Positions 45,981-56,397 of a stretch of 64,000 bases of DNA are shown piece by piece; positions within the stretch are counted from its first letter, which is position 1; every line of letters starts with the position of its first letter. Below the pieces are notes generated by a model. It worked only from the letters and a program-made list of their open reading frames with translations, was not told the origin of the DNA and did no database searches. The stretch is from contig NZ_AWGC01000015.1 in NCBI RefSeq assembly GCF_000495835.1, forward strand, positions 124,001 to 188,000. Direction: 5' to 3'. The position numbers and the translations under genes are program-made. The stretch is from Asticcacaulis sp. AC402 (GTDB lineage Bacteria > Pseudomonadota > Alphaproteobacteria > Caulobacterales > Caulobacteraceae).

Positions 45981-47000
45981 TTATGAGCCTGCCTGTGTAA
46001 TGGCGGCCAGTTTGGCCAGGGCTTGCCGGGCCTTGCCGCTGTCGATCGTGTCGGCAGCCAGCGCGATGCCATCTTCAAGGGTTTCCACCGCGTCGCCAAC
46101 CATGAAGGCGGCGGCAGCATTAAGCAGGACGATATCGCGATAAGCGCCTTGTTCACCGTCAAGCAAGGCGCGCATGGCAGCGGCATTGTGTTCCGGTGCG
46201 CCGCCGACCAGATCGGCGAGGGCCGCGCGGGGCAGGCCGACGGCTTCGGGCGTAATCCGAAACAGGCGGAGACTGCCCTTATGCCATTCCGCGACCTCGG
46301 TTTCACCGGTCGTTGTCAATTCATCAAGGCCGGAGCCGTGCACAGACCAGGCGCGAGTTGCGCCCAGTGCACCGAGCGCTTGGGCAATCGGCTCGACAAA
46401 GCGGACATGGGGCACGCCAACGACTTGGCGCTTCGCACCTGCTGGATTAGATAATGGTCCCAAGAGATTGAAAATAGTGCGAAATCCGAGTTGTTGCCGG
46501 ATCGGGGAGACATGGCGCATGGCGCCGTGATGGGTCTGCGCGAACAGGAAACAGATGCCGGCTTCGTCCAGCGCCAGACGCTGTTGCTCCAGGGTGGCTT
46601 CGAGGTTTACGCCCAGCGCAGCCAGGACATCCGCCGTACCGGACTTGGATGTTATGGCGCGGTTGCCGTGCTTTGCGACCTTCAAGCCGCCACCGGCCGC
46701 GACGAACCCGACGGCGGTCGAGATATTGAGTGTATGCAGACCATCGCCGCCGGTGCCACAGACGTCGACCACATCGTATGGATGGTCGAGTTTGATGGCG
46801 GCCTGGCGCATGGCGCGGGCGCAGGCGGCGATTTCACCAACGGTTTCACCACGCACGCGTATGGCTGTGACAGCGGCAGCGACCTGAGCCGGCGTGGGCT
46901 CGCCGCGCAGGCAGGCGGCAAAGAAGGTTTCGGCGTCGTCCCCGTCCAGGGTAGCCCCATCCGCCAATCGGGCCAGCAGCGGCTTAAATGCGTCAGACAT
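45981..47000 (-). CDS. trpD: Anthranilate phosphoribosyltransferase
   Basis: 339 residues from ATG 47000; the longer frame to 47138 lies within trpG. It transfers phosphoribose from PRPP to anthranilate. Marks are [27 protein letters not shown] (PRPP and Mg binding), [23 protein letters not shown] and [24 protein letters not shown]. The ATG overlaps the trpG stop by eight bases, so the two are translationally coupled. Confidence 0.96.
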   Translation of the reverse strand: MSDAFKPLLARLADGATLDGDDAETFFAACLRGEPTPAQVAAAVTAIRVRGETVGEIAACARAMRQAAIKLDHPYDVVDVCGTGGDGLHTLNISTAVGFVAAGGGLKVAKHGNRAITSKSGTADVLAALGVNLEATLEQQRLALDEAGICFLFAQTHHGAMRHVSPIRQQLGFRTIFNLLGPLSNPAGAKRQVVGVPHVRFVEPIAQALGALGATRAWSVHGSGLDELTTTGETEVAEWHKGSLRLFRITPEAVGLPRAALADLVGGAPEHNAAAMRALLDGEQGAYRDIVLLNAAAAFMVGDAVETLEDGIALAADTIDSGKARQALAKLAAITQAGS

Positions 47001-47586
47001 GGAGGTTGTGGCTTTCGATGCCGGCCAGTTCCAGGAAGTTGGCCAGGAGCTGGTGGCCGCCTTCAGTGGCGATCGATTCGGGGTGGAACTGGACGCCATG
47101 AATTGGACGCGTCTTGTGCTGTACGCCCATGATTTCACCGTCCTCAGTCCAGGCAGTGACGATCAAGTCCTCAGGCAGAGTTTCCCTTTTTACGGCAAGA
47201 GAATGATAACGTGTTGCCGTAAAAGGATTGGGCAAGCCTTTGAATATGCCCGTATTGTTGTGGTGGATCTGTGAGGTTTTCCCATGCATCAGCGTCTTTG
47301 CACGAATGACGTCTCCGCCGTAGGCCTGGCCGATTGATTGATGGCCCAGGCAAACACCCAGGACCGGCATGTCTTCGGGGGCGGCACGCAACAGCGGCAG
47401 ACAGATGCCGGCCTGGTCGGGAGCACATGGGCCTGGGGACAGGAGGATAGCCTTGGGCGCCAGGGCGAGGGCGTCCTGAACGCTGAGCGCGTCGTTACGA
47501 TAGACCTTGGTATCGGCACCCAACTCGGCCAGGTAGTGGACGAGGTTATAGGTAAAGCTGTCGTAGTTATCGATGACCAGGATCAT
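46993..47586 (-). CDS. trpG: Anthranilate synthase glutaminase subunit
   Basis: 197 residues, a class I glutamine amidotransferase. The triad is Cys79 in [10 protein letters not shown], His168 and Glu170 in [20 protein letters not shown] is the oxyanion region. It supplies ammonia to TrpE. It overlaps trpD. Unlike the usual trpE-trpG-trpD arrangement, trpE lies 488 bases upstream behind an opposite-strand small gene and a family A repeat, so trpG probably has its own promoter. Confidence 0.96.
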   Translation of the reverse strand: MILVIDNYDSFTYNLVHYLAELGADTKVYRNDALSVQDALALAPKAILLSPGPCAPDQAGICLPLLRAAPEDMPVLGVCLGHQSIGQAYGGDVIRAKTLMHGKTSQIHHNNTGIFKGLPNPFTATRYHSLAVKRETLPEDLIVTAWTEDGEIMGVQHKTRPIHGVQFHPESIATEGGHQLLANFLELAGIESHNLHV

Positions 47587-47720
47587 GGCGCGCCTCCACG
47601 TCTCTGTATGTAGGGAAAAGCGGCGACGTTTAAAAGCCTTAAGATTACGACTTATGGTTAAGATTGATTAACTGTTTCGCGGTTTACTGCCGGGTGTGAT
47701 TTTAACTGTCCAGGTTTGCA

Positions 47721-47963
47721 ATGTCCAACCGCGATCTTCGTCTCGACCACGCTCTCGACCTCCTTGCAGCGCGTTCCAAGCCTCGTAACGGTATGATCGC
47801 CATTGTGGCGGTGGCGGGGATTGCTTTATCCGGAGCCTTGCTGGCATCGGTCGCCGGCAGTGAACCGGCCAAACGGGCGCAAGCTGTAACGGAAGCCCCG
47901 GCTCAGGCAAAGCCTCAGGCGGACTTCGAGCTGTCGGCCAAGACCGCCGTAGTGGAACACTAG
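47721..47963 (+). CDS. Small single-span protein between trpG and trpE
   Basis: 80 residues, not recognised. A charged start (MSNRDLRLDHALDLLAARSKPRNG) is followed by one hydrophobic span (about 25-45, MIAIVAVAGIALSGALLASVAG), then an Ala/Pro/Lys/Gln linker, as in a membrane-anchored protein with a disordered tail. It stands on the strand opposite to the trp genes and splits them. A GTTAA-N6-TTAAC palindrome lies 49 bases upstream. Its TAG stop is the first triplet of family A copy A11. Confidence 0.55.
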   Translation: MSNRDLRLDHALDLLAARSKPRNGMIAIVAVAGIALSGALLASVAGSEPAKRAQAVTEAPAQAKPQADFELSAKTAVVEH

Positions 47964-48077
47964 AGCGGGGTTTTGATGGAATCAAAACCCCGCTCTAAGT
48001 TTTTGTTTTGTCGCGCAATTTTTCCGTAAACGGGAGCGCCCGTGCAGTGGCGTCCACTTTATCGGATTGCGCTTTAG
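47961..48077 (-). repeat. Family A element, copy A11 (extended hairpin)
   Basis: TAG 47961-47963, a perfect hairpin GAGCGGGGTTTTGAT/ATCAAAACCCCGCTC, AAGTTTTTGTTTTGTCGCGC, AATTTTTCCGTAAA, the extra ACGGGAGCGCCCGT palindrome, CCACTTTATCGGATTGCGCT and TAG 48075-48077. The ends supply the stops of both the small plus-strand gene and trpE. Confidence 0.95.
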
Positions 48078-49576
48078 TTCTTATGGTAGGTGTACCGCCA
48101 GGCGTCCTGCGCTGCCTTGATCAGCGCTCCTGCCTTATGGCAGGTCTCTTCATACTCCAACTTGGGCACGCTGTCAGCGACAACCCCGGCGCCCGCCTGG
48201 ACATAGATCATCTGGTCCTTGAACATCGCCGTTCGCAATACGATACAGACATCAACGCTCCCGGCGCTGCTGATATAGCCTACGCCACCGCCGTAACCGA
48301 CGCCGCGCTTCACCGTTTCCAACTCGTCGACAATCTCCATTGCCCGCACCTTGGGAGCCCCCGATAGCGTTCCGGCCGGTAAGGCCGCCAGCAGCGCATC
48401 AACCGGATCCAGATTGTCCGGCGCATCGCCTTCAACATTCGAGACGATGTGCATAACGTGGCTGTAGCGCTCGATGACGAACTTCTCCGTCACTTTCACC
48501 GAAGCGGGCTTGGCCACCCGGCCGACATCGTTGCGTCCCAGGTCCAGCAGCATCAGGTGTTCTGACAACTCCTTCGGATCCGCCAGCAGTTCCTCTTCCA
48601 ACTGCCTGTCCTGCTCGACTGTTTGACCACGCGGACGCGTACCAGCGATCGGGCGGATGGTCAGTTTGCCGTCGCGCACGCGCACCAAAATTTCCGGCGA
48701 CGACCCCGCCAATTGGAAATTGCCGAAGTTCAGATAGAACAGGTAAGGCGACGGGTTGTGCCGGCGCAGGCTGCGGTAAAATGCAAAGGGATCCAAAGCA
48801 TAGGGCGCCTCGAAACGGTGGCTTAGCACCACCTGAAAGATGTCGCCGGCCGCAATATAGGCTTTCGACTGGTTCACCATGCTGCCGAATTCGACCGGCG
48901 AGGTGGGCGAAATCAAAGGATTCTGATCGTGATCACGCGGCGTCGGCTGGGCCGCCAGCGGCACCCGAAGGTCGGCCTCAATGGCATCCAGTCGTGCACA
49001 GGCCGCGCTATAGGCATCCTGGGCTTGGGCGCCGTCAGGCCACACCGGCGACGCTAACAATATCTCGTGGGCAACATTATCGAACACGCAGATGACGCTG
49101 GGCCGAACCACGACAGCATCTGGCAGGGCCAACGGGTCGGGATTGGCCTCACCCAGGGGTTCGATCAACCGTACCAAGTCGTAGCCGAAGACACCGAACA
49201 GGCCCGACACCATCGGCGGAAGACCCTCTGGGATGGCCATTTTATTGGCGGCAACCAGGGCGCGCAAACTATCGAGCGTTGTCGCCTGCTCGATTGTATA
49301 TAACGTTTTGGTTATATATTCCGCACCTTGGGCAATCTCGGCGCGGTCACCAAAACAGCGCCACACCAGGTCGGGATTCAGCGTCAGGATCGAGTACCTG
49401 CCCGACAGGGCACCGCCTTCGACCGACTCGAACAGAAAGCTGTAAGGCCTGCCAAGGCCCAGCTTGAGATAGGCCGACACCGGGGTTTCGAGATCATCAA
49501 TCAGCTTGCGCCAGACGATTTGCGGCTGGCCGGCGTCGTAACCCGATTCGAATTTACTCTGGGCGACGGCAGTCAT
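48074..49576 (-). CDS. trpE: Anthranilate synthase component I
   Basis: 500 residues from ATG 49576, with AGGGAT 7-8 bases upstream; a GTG at 49591 overlapping the ppiD stop is an alternative. It converts chorismate and ammonia to anthranilate. The feedback-inhibition site is near SFLFESVEGG; the chorismate-binding half has FQVVLSHRF, SPSPYL-like NPSPYLFYLNF, SPEILVRVRDGKLTIRPIAGTRPRG and LPAGTLSGAPKVRAMEI. It follows ppiD by 11 bases on the same strand. Its TAA stop comes from repeat A11. Confidence 0.95.
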   Translation of the reverse strand: MTAVAQSKFESGYDAGQPQIVWRKLIDDLETPVSAYLKLGLGRPYSFLFESVEGGALSGRYSILTLNPDLVWRCFGDRAEIAQGAEYITKTLYTIEQATTLDSLRALVAANKMAIPEGLPPMVSGLFGVFGYDLVRLIEPLGEANPDPLALPDAVVVRPSVICVFDNVAHEILLASPVWPDGAQAQDAYSAACARLDAIEADLRVPLAAQPTPRDHDQNPLISPTSPVEFGSMVNQSKAYIAAGDIFQVVLSHRFEAPYALDPFAFYRSLRRHNPSPYLFYLNFGNFQLAGSSPEILVRVRDGKLTIRPIAGTRPRGQTVEQDRQLEEELLADPKELSEHLMLLDLGRNDVGRVAKPASVKVTEKFVIERYSHVMHIVSNVEGDAPDNLDPVDALLAALPAGTLSGAPKVRAMEIVDELETVKRGVGYGGGVGYISSAGSVDVCIVLRTAMFKDQMIYVQAGAGVVADSVPKLEYEETCHKAGALIKAAQDAWRYTYHKN

Positions 49577-49587
49577 ACCGATCCCTG

Positions 49588-51534
49588 TCACGATTTGCTC
49601 GCCGAAGTCTTGTCCTTCGCCGCGGGTGCCGGGTCGATCCCCAGGGCGCGTTCGGCGATACCGGAATTGCTGTGCGCCTTGATCGCCGCGCGGGCACTGG
49701 TCGTGGCGAGGGCGCTCAAATCCCCGCCCACCATCTTGTCCACCTGGGCCTGGGTCATGGCGGCCATGCTGTTGGTCTGGGCTGAATCGCCTTGGGTGAC
49801 GCCATCGAGACGCCCAATCGCCACAGCGGGTATCTGGCCTTGCTGGGTCGGGATCGGCGTCTCAGCGCGAAAGGTCTCGCCGGCTTTTGACAGGAAAATC
49901 CGCCCCATCAGTTCTCTCGGCATCTGCTGCTGTTGGGCCGATTGCCTCGTAACGCCCTTCATTGACCGGACATTTGTCTTATAGCTGGCGGCGACAGCTG
50001 CCAGTGACTCGCCTTTGTTCAGGCGCGCCATGGCTTCGTCCGCCTTGGCATTGATCGCGTCCTGCATTTTTTGTGTCATCCACATCATGACAATCTGATC
50101 CTGGACTTGGGCCAGTGGGGGAGCGCCCTCGGGTTTGATGGCGACGAGCTTGAGCGCAAAATATTCGCCTTCGCCCAGGGATTCGACGTCGGACGTGCTG
50201 CCGACCTGCTGCAGGGCGTAGACACCCTTAACCAAGGGCGCATAGGTCGAATAGTTCGCGTTGGGGTTGGCGGTCCGGCCTTCAGCCGTCATGGGCTCCA
50301 ACTGGGCCACGCGAAGACCGAGGCGCCGGGCAGCCGCGTCGAAATCCTCTCCCTTGGCCAGGGCGTCGGAAAAATCGTTGGAAGCCTTGTTGAGTTTTTC
50401 GGACGCTCGTTCCCGGCGTACCTCCTCAGCCAGTTGTTCGCGAACGCTTTCGAACGACGGCGCCGATCCGATTTTGATCTCACCCATTTTCAGAACGGCG
50501 ATGGACAACGTACCTTGAACGGGGGGGGAGACTTCGCCGGTCTGCATCTTGAAGGCGGCATCGGCAACCTTGGAATCGGACACTGCGGAACGTGGCTTCA
50601 AGGTGTAGGTAATGACTTCGCCCTTGTTGTCCCTGGCTGCCTCTTCCGGGCTGCGACCAGCCTTCAAGGCGCTGGAGATCTTGTTGGCCGCTGCCATGTC
50701 AGGGGCGCGAACCTGGACGAAACTCCGGGTTTCCGGAGTGGCCAGCGCTGCGCGGCGGGCTTCGTACACCTTGCGCAGATCATCGTCATTGACGACAATC
50801 TCTTGCGTATACTGTGCCGTCGAGAAGGTAATGACCGAAGCCGTGCGCAGTTCCGGCAGTACAAAGCGAGTTTGATTCTCCTTGTAAAAGGCTGCGATCT
50901 CGGCTTCGGTGGGCATCGAAGGATTGGCGACATTTTGCGGCGACAGGAAAAAGACGCTGGCGTCGCGCGACTGCAAGGTGAAGGCAGCATCAACCGCAGT
51001 AAATACTCGCGGGGCCTTCAGGCCAGCTGCGGCTGTGCTCATAAACTGGCTAATCGCGATCTGGTCGTACAACTCGGCTTCGAATTCCTTGTCGGTCATC
51101 TGATTGGTCAGCAACTGCTGCCGATAAGTGTCCATGTCGAAACGGCCGGTGACACTGTTTAGGAAGGCTGGAAACTTCGAAACCTCGGCCAGGATCAGCT
51201 TATTCGATGGTTTAACCCCGAGTTTTTGCAACCAGCCGACAATGGCCTTGCGGTCAGTCATTTCGCTCAACAGTCGGGTATGAATTCCGGCTTCAACCAA
51301 GGCTTCAGTCGTGACTGACTGTCCCTGCTCTTCGTAAGCGCGCTTTTGCCGTTCGAAGAGGACCTTGAACTGTTGGGCCGTGACCTTTTGCTTCCCCGCG
51401 GTAACGACGTTGGTGCCGTTGTTCGAGCCGAGCGCAACATAGGCGCCGCCCGCTCCGACAAAGGAGAGGGCAATAACGACCATGAGTCCCTTGAAAATCC
51501 AGGACTTGGTAAACTCGCGCAGGATGCTGATCAT
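49588..51534 (-). CDS. ppiD: PpiD/SurA-type periplasmic peptidyl-prolyl isomerase
   Basis: 648 residues from ATG 51534 (MISILREFTKSWIFKGLMVVIALSF), a start with a preceding AGGG; the alternative at 51549 adds five residues. One N-terminal membrane anchor (about 15-35) is followed by a SurA_N-like helical chaperone region and a parvulin-like region with FKMQTGEVSPPVQ and similar segments, degraded compared with active parvulins, so a chaperone role is more secure than isomerase activity. It serves folding of exported proteins at the inner membrane. It stands directly upstream of trpE, an order I recall from other alphaproteobacteria. Confidence 0.88.
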   Translation of the reverse strand: MISILREFTKSWIFKGLMVVIALSFVGAGGAYVALGSNNGTNVVTAGKQKVTAQQFKVLFERQKRAYEEQGQSVTTEALVEAGIHTRLLSEMTDRKAIVGWLQKLGVKPSNKLILAEVSKFPAFLNSVTGRFDMDTYRQQLLTNQMTDKEFEAELYDQIAISQFMSTAAAGLKAPRVFTAVDAAFTLQSRDASVFFLSPQNVANPSMPTEAEIAAFYKENQTRFVLPELRTASVITFSTAQYTQEIVVNDDDLRKVYEARRAALATPETRSFVQVRAPDMAAANKISSALKAGRSPEEAARDNKGEVITYTLKPRSAVSDSKVADAAFKMQTGEVSPPVQGTLSIAVLKMGEIKIGSAPSFESVREQLAEEVRRERASEKLNKASNDFSDALAKGEDFDAAARRLGLRVAQLEPMTAEGRTANPNANYSTYAPLVKGVYALQQVGSTSDVESLGEGEYFALKLVAIKPEGAPPLAQVQDQIVMMWMTQKMQDAINAKADEAMARLNKGESLAAVAASYKTNVRSMKGVTRQSAQQQQMPRELMGRIFLSKAGETFRAETPIPTQQGQIPAVAIGRLDGVTQGDSAQTNSMAAMTQAQVDKMVGGDLSALATTSARAAIKAHSNSGIAERALGIDPAPAAKDKTSASKS

Positions 51535-51767
51535 GAACCCTAATTCCAACCTGAGAAACGCCGCTTCAAGGCGCCAAAATGTGCCTCCTCTTACGGCACA
51601 AATATGGCTGTTACAAAGGGAATTTATTTGTTTCGATCAAATCCCGGCCTTTTTCCTTGGCGCGAATGCAGCTGTCAGTCTATGGTTTTCGCCGGTGTGC
51701 AACCGATTACTCCGAATGACGGGGAGGGGCGGCGCGCCTGCCACAAAAACAGCCAGCACAGAACCTA

Positions 51768-52505
51768 ATGCCACAACGCCACCTGATCGCGGCCAACTGG
51801 AAGATGAACGGCGTCAAAGCCGCACTTCCGGTCGCCAAAGCTATTGCCGAAATTGCCAGCAACCACCGGGCCCAGATTGTCATTTTTCCTCCCGCGACGC
51901 TTTTGCCACTTATGAGTCAGCTTCTGGAGGGCTCGTCCGTACAACTGGGCGGGCAGGACTGCCACCATATGGATGTCGGCGCCTTTACCGGTGATGTTTC
52001 CGCGGCCCAGCTCAGGGATGCCGGAGCCACCATGGTCATTCTCGGCCATTCTGAACGCCGCCATGGCCATCTCGAACCATGCGAACTTGTTGCGCGCAAG
52101 GTGAAGGCCGCACTGCGTGCCGGATTGACCCCGATCATCTGCATCGGCGAAACCCTGGACCAGCGCAAGGCCAACAAGACCGCCGAAGTCCTTACCAGGC
52201 AACTTCGGGACAGCCTGCCGGACGACCTCGCAGGAAACGCCTTTCATGTCTCATATGAGCCGGTTTGGGCAATCGGCACGGGTCTGATTGCTTCGGATGC
52301 CCAGATTTGCGAAGCCATTGGGCTCGTGCGGACCTGGCTGAGTGAACGCTTTCCTAATGCTGCGCCCAATATCCTCTATGGGGGCTCGGTCAAGCCGTCG
52401 AACGCCGCCCACGTTTTGAAACTGTCCGGTGTCGGCGGGGCCCTGGTTGGCGGGGCCTCTCTTACCGTCGAAGAGTTCGCGCCCATCATGGCTGCAGGGG
52501 ATTAA
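51768..52505 (+). CDS. tpiA: Triosephosphate isomerase
   Basis: 245 residues, normal length. The barrel starts IAANWKMNG with Lys12; the catalytic His94 is in ILGHSERR and Glu164 in SYEPVWAIGTG; the phosphate loop ILYGGSVKPSN and VGGALVGGASL close it. It interconverts DHAP and glyceraldehyde 3-phosphate. It is followed by secG after 139 bases, and is divergent from ppiD with 233 bases between. Confidence 0.97.
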   Translation: MPQRHLIAANWKMNGVKAALPVAKAIAEIASNHRAQIVIFPPATLLPLMSQLLEGSSVQLGGQDCHHMDVGAFTGDVSAAQLRDAGATMVILGHSERRHGHLEPCELVARKVKAALRAGLTPIICIGETLDQRKANKTAEVLTRQLRDSLPDDLAGNAFHVSYEPVWAIGTGLIASDAQICEAIGLVRTWLSERFPNAAPNILYGGSVKPSNAAHVLKLSGVGGALVGGASLTVEEFAPIMAAGD

Positions 52506-52644
52506 AGCCCGAAGTTGCCGGGTCGGGTCTTGTAATTGGCTGTCCACGTCATATTTCTGACGTCTCACCTGCATTGGGCTATGGCCAACCGGCTGTGACA
52601 ATGCTAAGGCCCGGCGACTTTCCTTTACGGTTCAAAACCCTGAC

Positions 52645-53187
52645 ATGTTATTCGGCATCCTCCTTACCATCCAAATCATCGTCTGCCTGGCCCTGGGCGG
52701 CCTGGTCCTGATCCAGCGGTCGGAGGGCGGCGCTCTCGGTGTTGGCGGCAGCCCGTCGGGCTTCATGTCGGCGCGCGGCGCTGGCAACCTCCTGACGCGC
52801 GCGACGTCGATCCTGGGCTTCCTGTTCTTTGCCTGCGCCATTGCCATGACGATCGTTGGCAACCTCGATTCCCAGGCCCAGAGGCGTTCGGCTCTTGAAA
52901 ACGTGGACGTGTCCAAACTGCCGGCAACCGCACCAGTGACCCAGCCGCAGCAAGCACCGCCTCCCGCTGCTGCGCCGGCGTCGTCGGCACCGTCCCTGGC
53001 GGACCTCCCGCTGGGTACGGCTGCGCCGGCACCGGCTTCGTCTGTGTCTTCGTCCGCTGTATCGTCCAAGGCTCCGACAGTGCAGCCGGCGGCCAGCACG
53101 TCATCGTCCAGCCGCCCCGCCGCTGTACCGGCCGCACCCAGCGCTTCGGCACCGGCGACGTCTTCGACAACTTCGCCCGCTCAGTAA
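52645..53187 (+). CDS. secG: Preprotein translocase subunit SecG with long Pro/Ala/Ser tail
   Basis: 180 residues. The first 75 form SecG: a span ILLTIQIIVCLALGGLVLIQ, the loop GGALGVGGSPSGFMSARGAGNLLTRAT and a second span ILGFLFFACAIAMTIV. SecG assists SecYEG protein export. The remaining 105 residues are a low-complexity Pro/Ala/Ser tail, which extends the protein well beyond the 80-110 residues of enteric SecG. tpiA-secG-pyrG is a conserved order. Confidence 0.94.
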   Translation: MLFGILLTIQIIVCLALGGLVLIQRSEGGALGVGGSPSGFMSARGAGNLLTRATSILGFLFFACAIAMTIVGNLDSQAQRRSALENVDVSKLPATAPVTQPQQAPPPAAAPASSAPSLADLPLGTAAPAPASSVSSSAVSSKAPTVQPAASTSSSSRPAAVPAAPSASAPATSSTTSPAQ

Positions 53188-53216
53188 CGGCGAATCGCTC
53201 TAGAGTTCAGGTTTCA

Positions 53217-53252
53217 GGCCCACGGGTTGCCAAGACCCGTGGGTCCTTCTTT
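53217..53252 (+). terminator. Terminator after secG
   Basis: CCCACGGGT (53219-53227) and ACCCGTGGG (53235-53243) form a 9-bp stem, followed by TCCTTCTTT. It lies just before the pyrG start, so it could also attenuate pyrG. Confidence 0.7.
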
Positions 53253-53261
53253 GATGGGTAA

Positions 53262-54905
<1,644 letters not shown>

Positions 54906-54977
54906 GCCAAAGAATGGCTTGATCCGGCGGCGCAGTGGCGGCATAGGCACGCTGATCTTCCAGAAGGACTGCTTCCC

Positions 54978-55364
54978 ATGACCCGTCAACTCGTTTCCTC
55001 CGGCTCTCCGTTCGAAGGTGAAATCGGCTTTTCCCGCGCCGTGCGCACCGGCAACCGTATCGAGGTGTCGGGCACGGCGCCGATACGCGACGGCAAGACG
55101 GCCGGCATCGACGACCTTTACGAGCAAACCAAAACCTGCCTTGATATCATCCTGAAGGCCGTGGAACAGGCCGGGGGCAAGCCGACGGACATCGTCCGAA
55201 CGCGGATATTCCTGACCGACATCTCGCGCTGGAAGGAGGCTGCCAAGGCCCACGGTGAGATCTTCGGCGACATCCGCCCGGCCTCGAGCTTTATCGGCAC
55301 CAGCGCCCTGATCAATCCGGAATGGCTGGTTGAGATCGAAGCCTCGGCCCAGATTGAAGACTAG
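54978..55364 (+). CDS. ridA: RidA-family protein
   Basis: 128 residues. The trimeric YjgF/YER057c/UK114 fold is recognisable through GFSRAVRTGNRIEVSGTAP, LDIILKAVEQAGGKPTDIVRTRIFLTDI and the end PEWLVEIEASAQI. RidA members deaminate reactive enamine/imine intermediates; the key Arg appears to be in VRTRIFLTD. AGAAGGA lies about ten bases before the ATG. It follows pyrG by 72 bases. Confidence 0.85.
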   Translation: MTRQLVSSGSPFEGEIGFSRAVRTGNRIEVSGTAPIRDGKTAGIDDLYEQTKTCLDIILKAVEQAGGKPTDIVRTRIFLTDISRWKEAAKAHGEIFGDIRPASSFIGTSALINPEWLVEIEASAQIED

Positions 55365-55405
55365 GCCTTGTCAACGCGTCGGATTGACCTCACAGTGCTT
55401 GTGGC

Positions 55406-55526
55406 TAGAGCGGGATGTGTATTGATAGAGTCAAAATCCCGCTATAAGTTTTTGTTTTGTAGCGCAATTTTTCCGAAAACGGGAGCGCCCGTACGGTGGC
55501 GTCCACTTTATCGGATTGCGCTCTGA
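55406..55526 (-). repeat. Family A element, copy A12 (extended hairpin)
   Basis: TAG 55406-55408, GAGCGGGATGTGTATTGAT and GAGTCAAAATCCCGCTATAAG, TTTTTGTTTTGTAGCGCAAT, ACGGGAGCGCCCGT, CCACTTTATCGGATTGCGCT and CTGA at the right end, where the usual TAG is lost. It lies 41 bases after the ridA stop. Confidence 0.92.
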
Positions 55527-55537
55527 AGGGACAGGGC

Positions 55538-56035
55538 ATGGTTTTTAAGGACAATCTCGGACTTGCGGCGCGCACCGTCTTCTTCCTGATCGGCCTTCTG
55601 TTGCTTGCTGTGGCAGTGGCAACCGTGTATCATGACTGGCCGCTGGTCGTGGCCCGGAAGGCGTCACTTTTCGGCTTCGTGCTGACCTGCCTGATCTGCC
55701 TGCCACTCGGGATCCTGATCCTGGTCTGGGCGGTGATCGGCCACATGAAGACCTGGCGTATCGCGCCCGACGGGATTCACGTCCGAACGATGAGCCTGAC
55801 CCACTGGGCCCGTGAAGACGTTCTGGAGGCCGATGAGATTGCCGATATCGCCGTCGAATCCTTTAACCACGACGAACACGGCCGCAAATCGGCTCACTGG
55901 GTGACCATTACCACGACCGATGGTCGCCGCCACAAGTCGCCGCGCGTCTATGATCCGATGGTTGCCGAAGCCATGCGGTCGCGGATTGCTGCCCTGAAAC
56001 CGGGGCGTGCGGATATTTCCGCTTTTACCCCTTGA
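55538..56035 (+). CDS. Two-span membrane protein with C-terminal PH-like region
   Basis: 165 residues from ATG 55538; the frame is open back to 55496 but that part lies inside the repeat. Two hydrophobic spans (about 10-32 and 45-70) are followed by a soluble stretch: WRIAPDGIHVRTMSLTHWAREDVLEADEIADIAVESF and WVTITTTDGRRHKSPRVYD, which looks like a bacterial PH-like beta fold following membrane helices. Not recognised beyond that. It is followed by rpmF. Confidence 0.6.
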   Translation: MVFKDNLGLAARTVFFLIGLLLLAVAVATVYHDWPLVVARKASLFGFVLTCLICLPLGILILVWAVIGHMKTWRIAPDGIHVRTMSLTHWAREDVLEADEIADIAVESFNHDEHGRKSAHWVTITTTDGRRHKSPRVYDPMVAEAMRSRIAALKPGRADISAFTP

Positions 56036-56149
56036 TCACCCAGGCAACATAAGGCATAAGGCGCGCCTTCTGACTCATGTCACGTGCGTCATCCCCCTTT
56101 TCCGAGCCTGAAGGCCTGCGCTTTCGGCCATTTCTAGAGAGAGAGTTCC

Positions 56150-56332
56150 ATGGCCGTCCCCAAGCGGAAAACCTCGCCCTCGCGCCGCAACATGCGCCGT
56201 TCGCATGACGCCTTGGGTCCCAATCCCTACACTGAAGACAAGGACACCGGCGAACTGCGCCGTCCCCACCATGTCGACCTGAAGACCGGCATGTACAAGG
56301 GCCGTCAGGTGATCACGCCGAAGAAGGACTAA
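56150..56332 (+). CDS. rpmF: 50S ribosomal protein L32
   Basis: 60 residues. [22 protein letters not shown] is the L32 start, and [16 protein letters not shown] the alphaproteobacterial C-terminal part, which lacks the zinc-binding Cys of other L32 forms. GAGAGAG lies 7 bases before the ATG. It stands apart from yceD and plsX, where it lies in many bacteria. A strong terminator follows. Confidence 0.97.
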   Translation: MAVPKRKTSPSRRNMRRSHDALGPNPYTEDKDTGELRRPHHVDLKTGMYKGRQVITPKKD

Positions 56333-56356
56333 TCCGTTCTCAAGGTGCCGAAAATT

Positions 56357-56388
56357 CAAACGCGGGTCGCCAGACCCGCGTTTTTTTC
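56357..56388 (+). terminator. Terminator of rpmF
   Basis: An 11-bp perfect stem AAACGCGGGTC/GACCCGCGTTT (56358-56368, 56373-56383) with a GCCA loop and a seven-T run. It may also serve the convergent minus-strand gene. Confidence 0.95.
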
Positions 56389-56397
56389 ATTGAGCGG

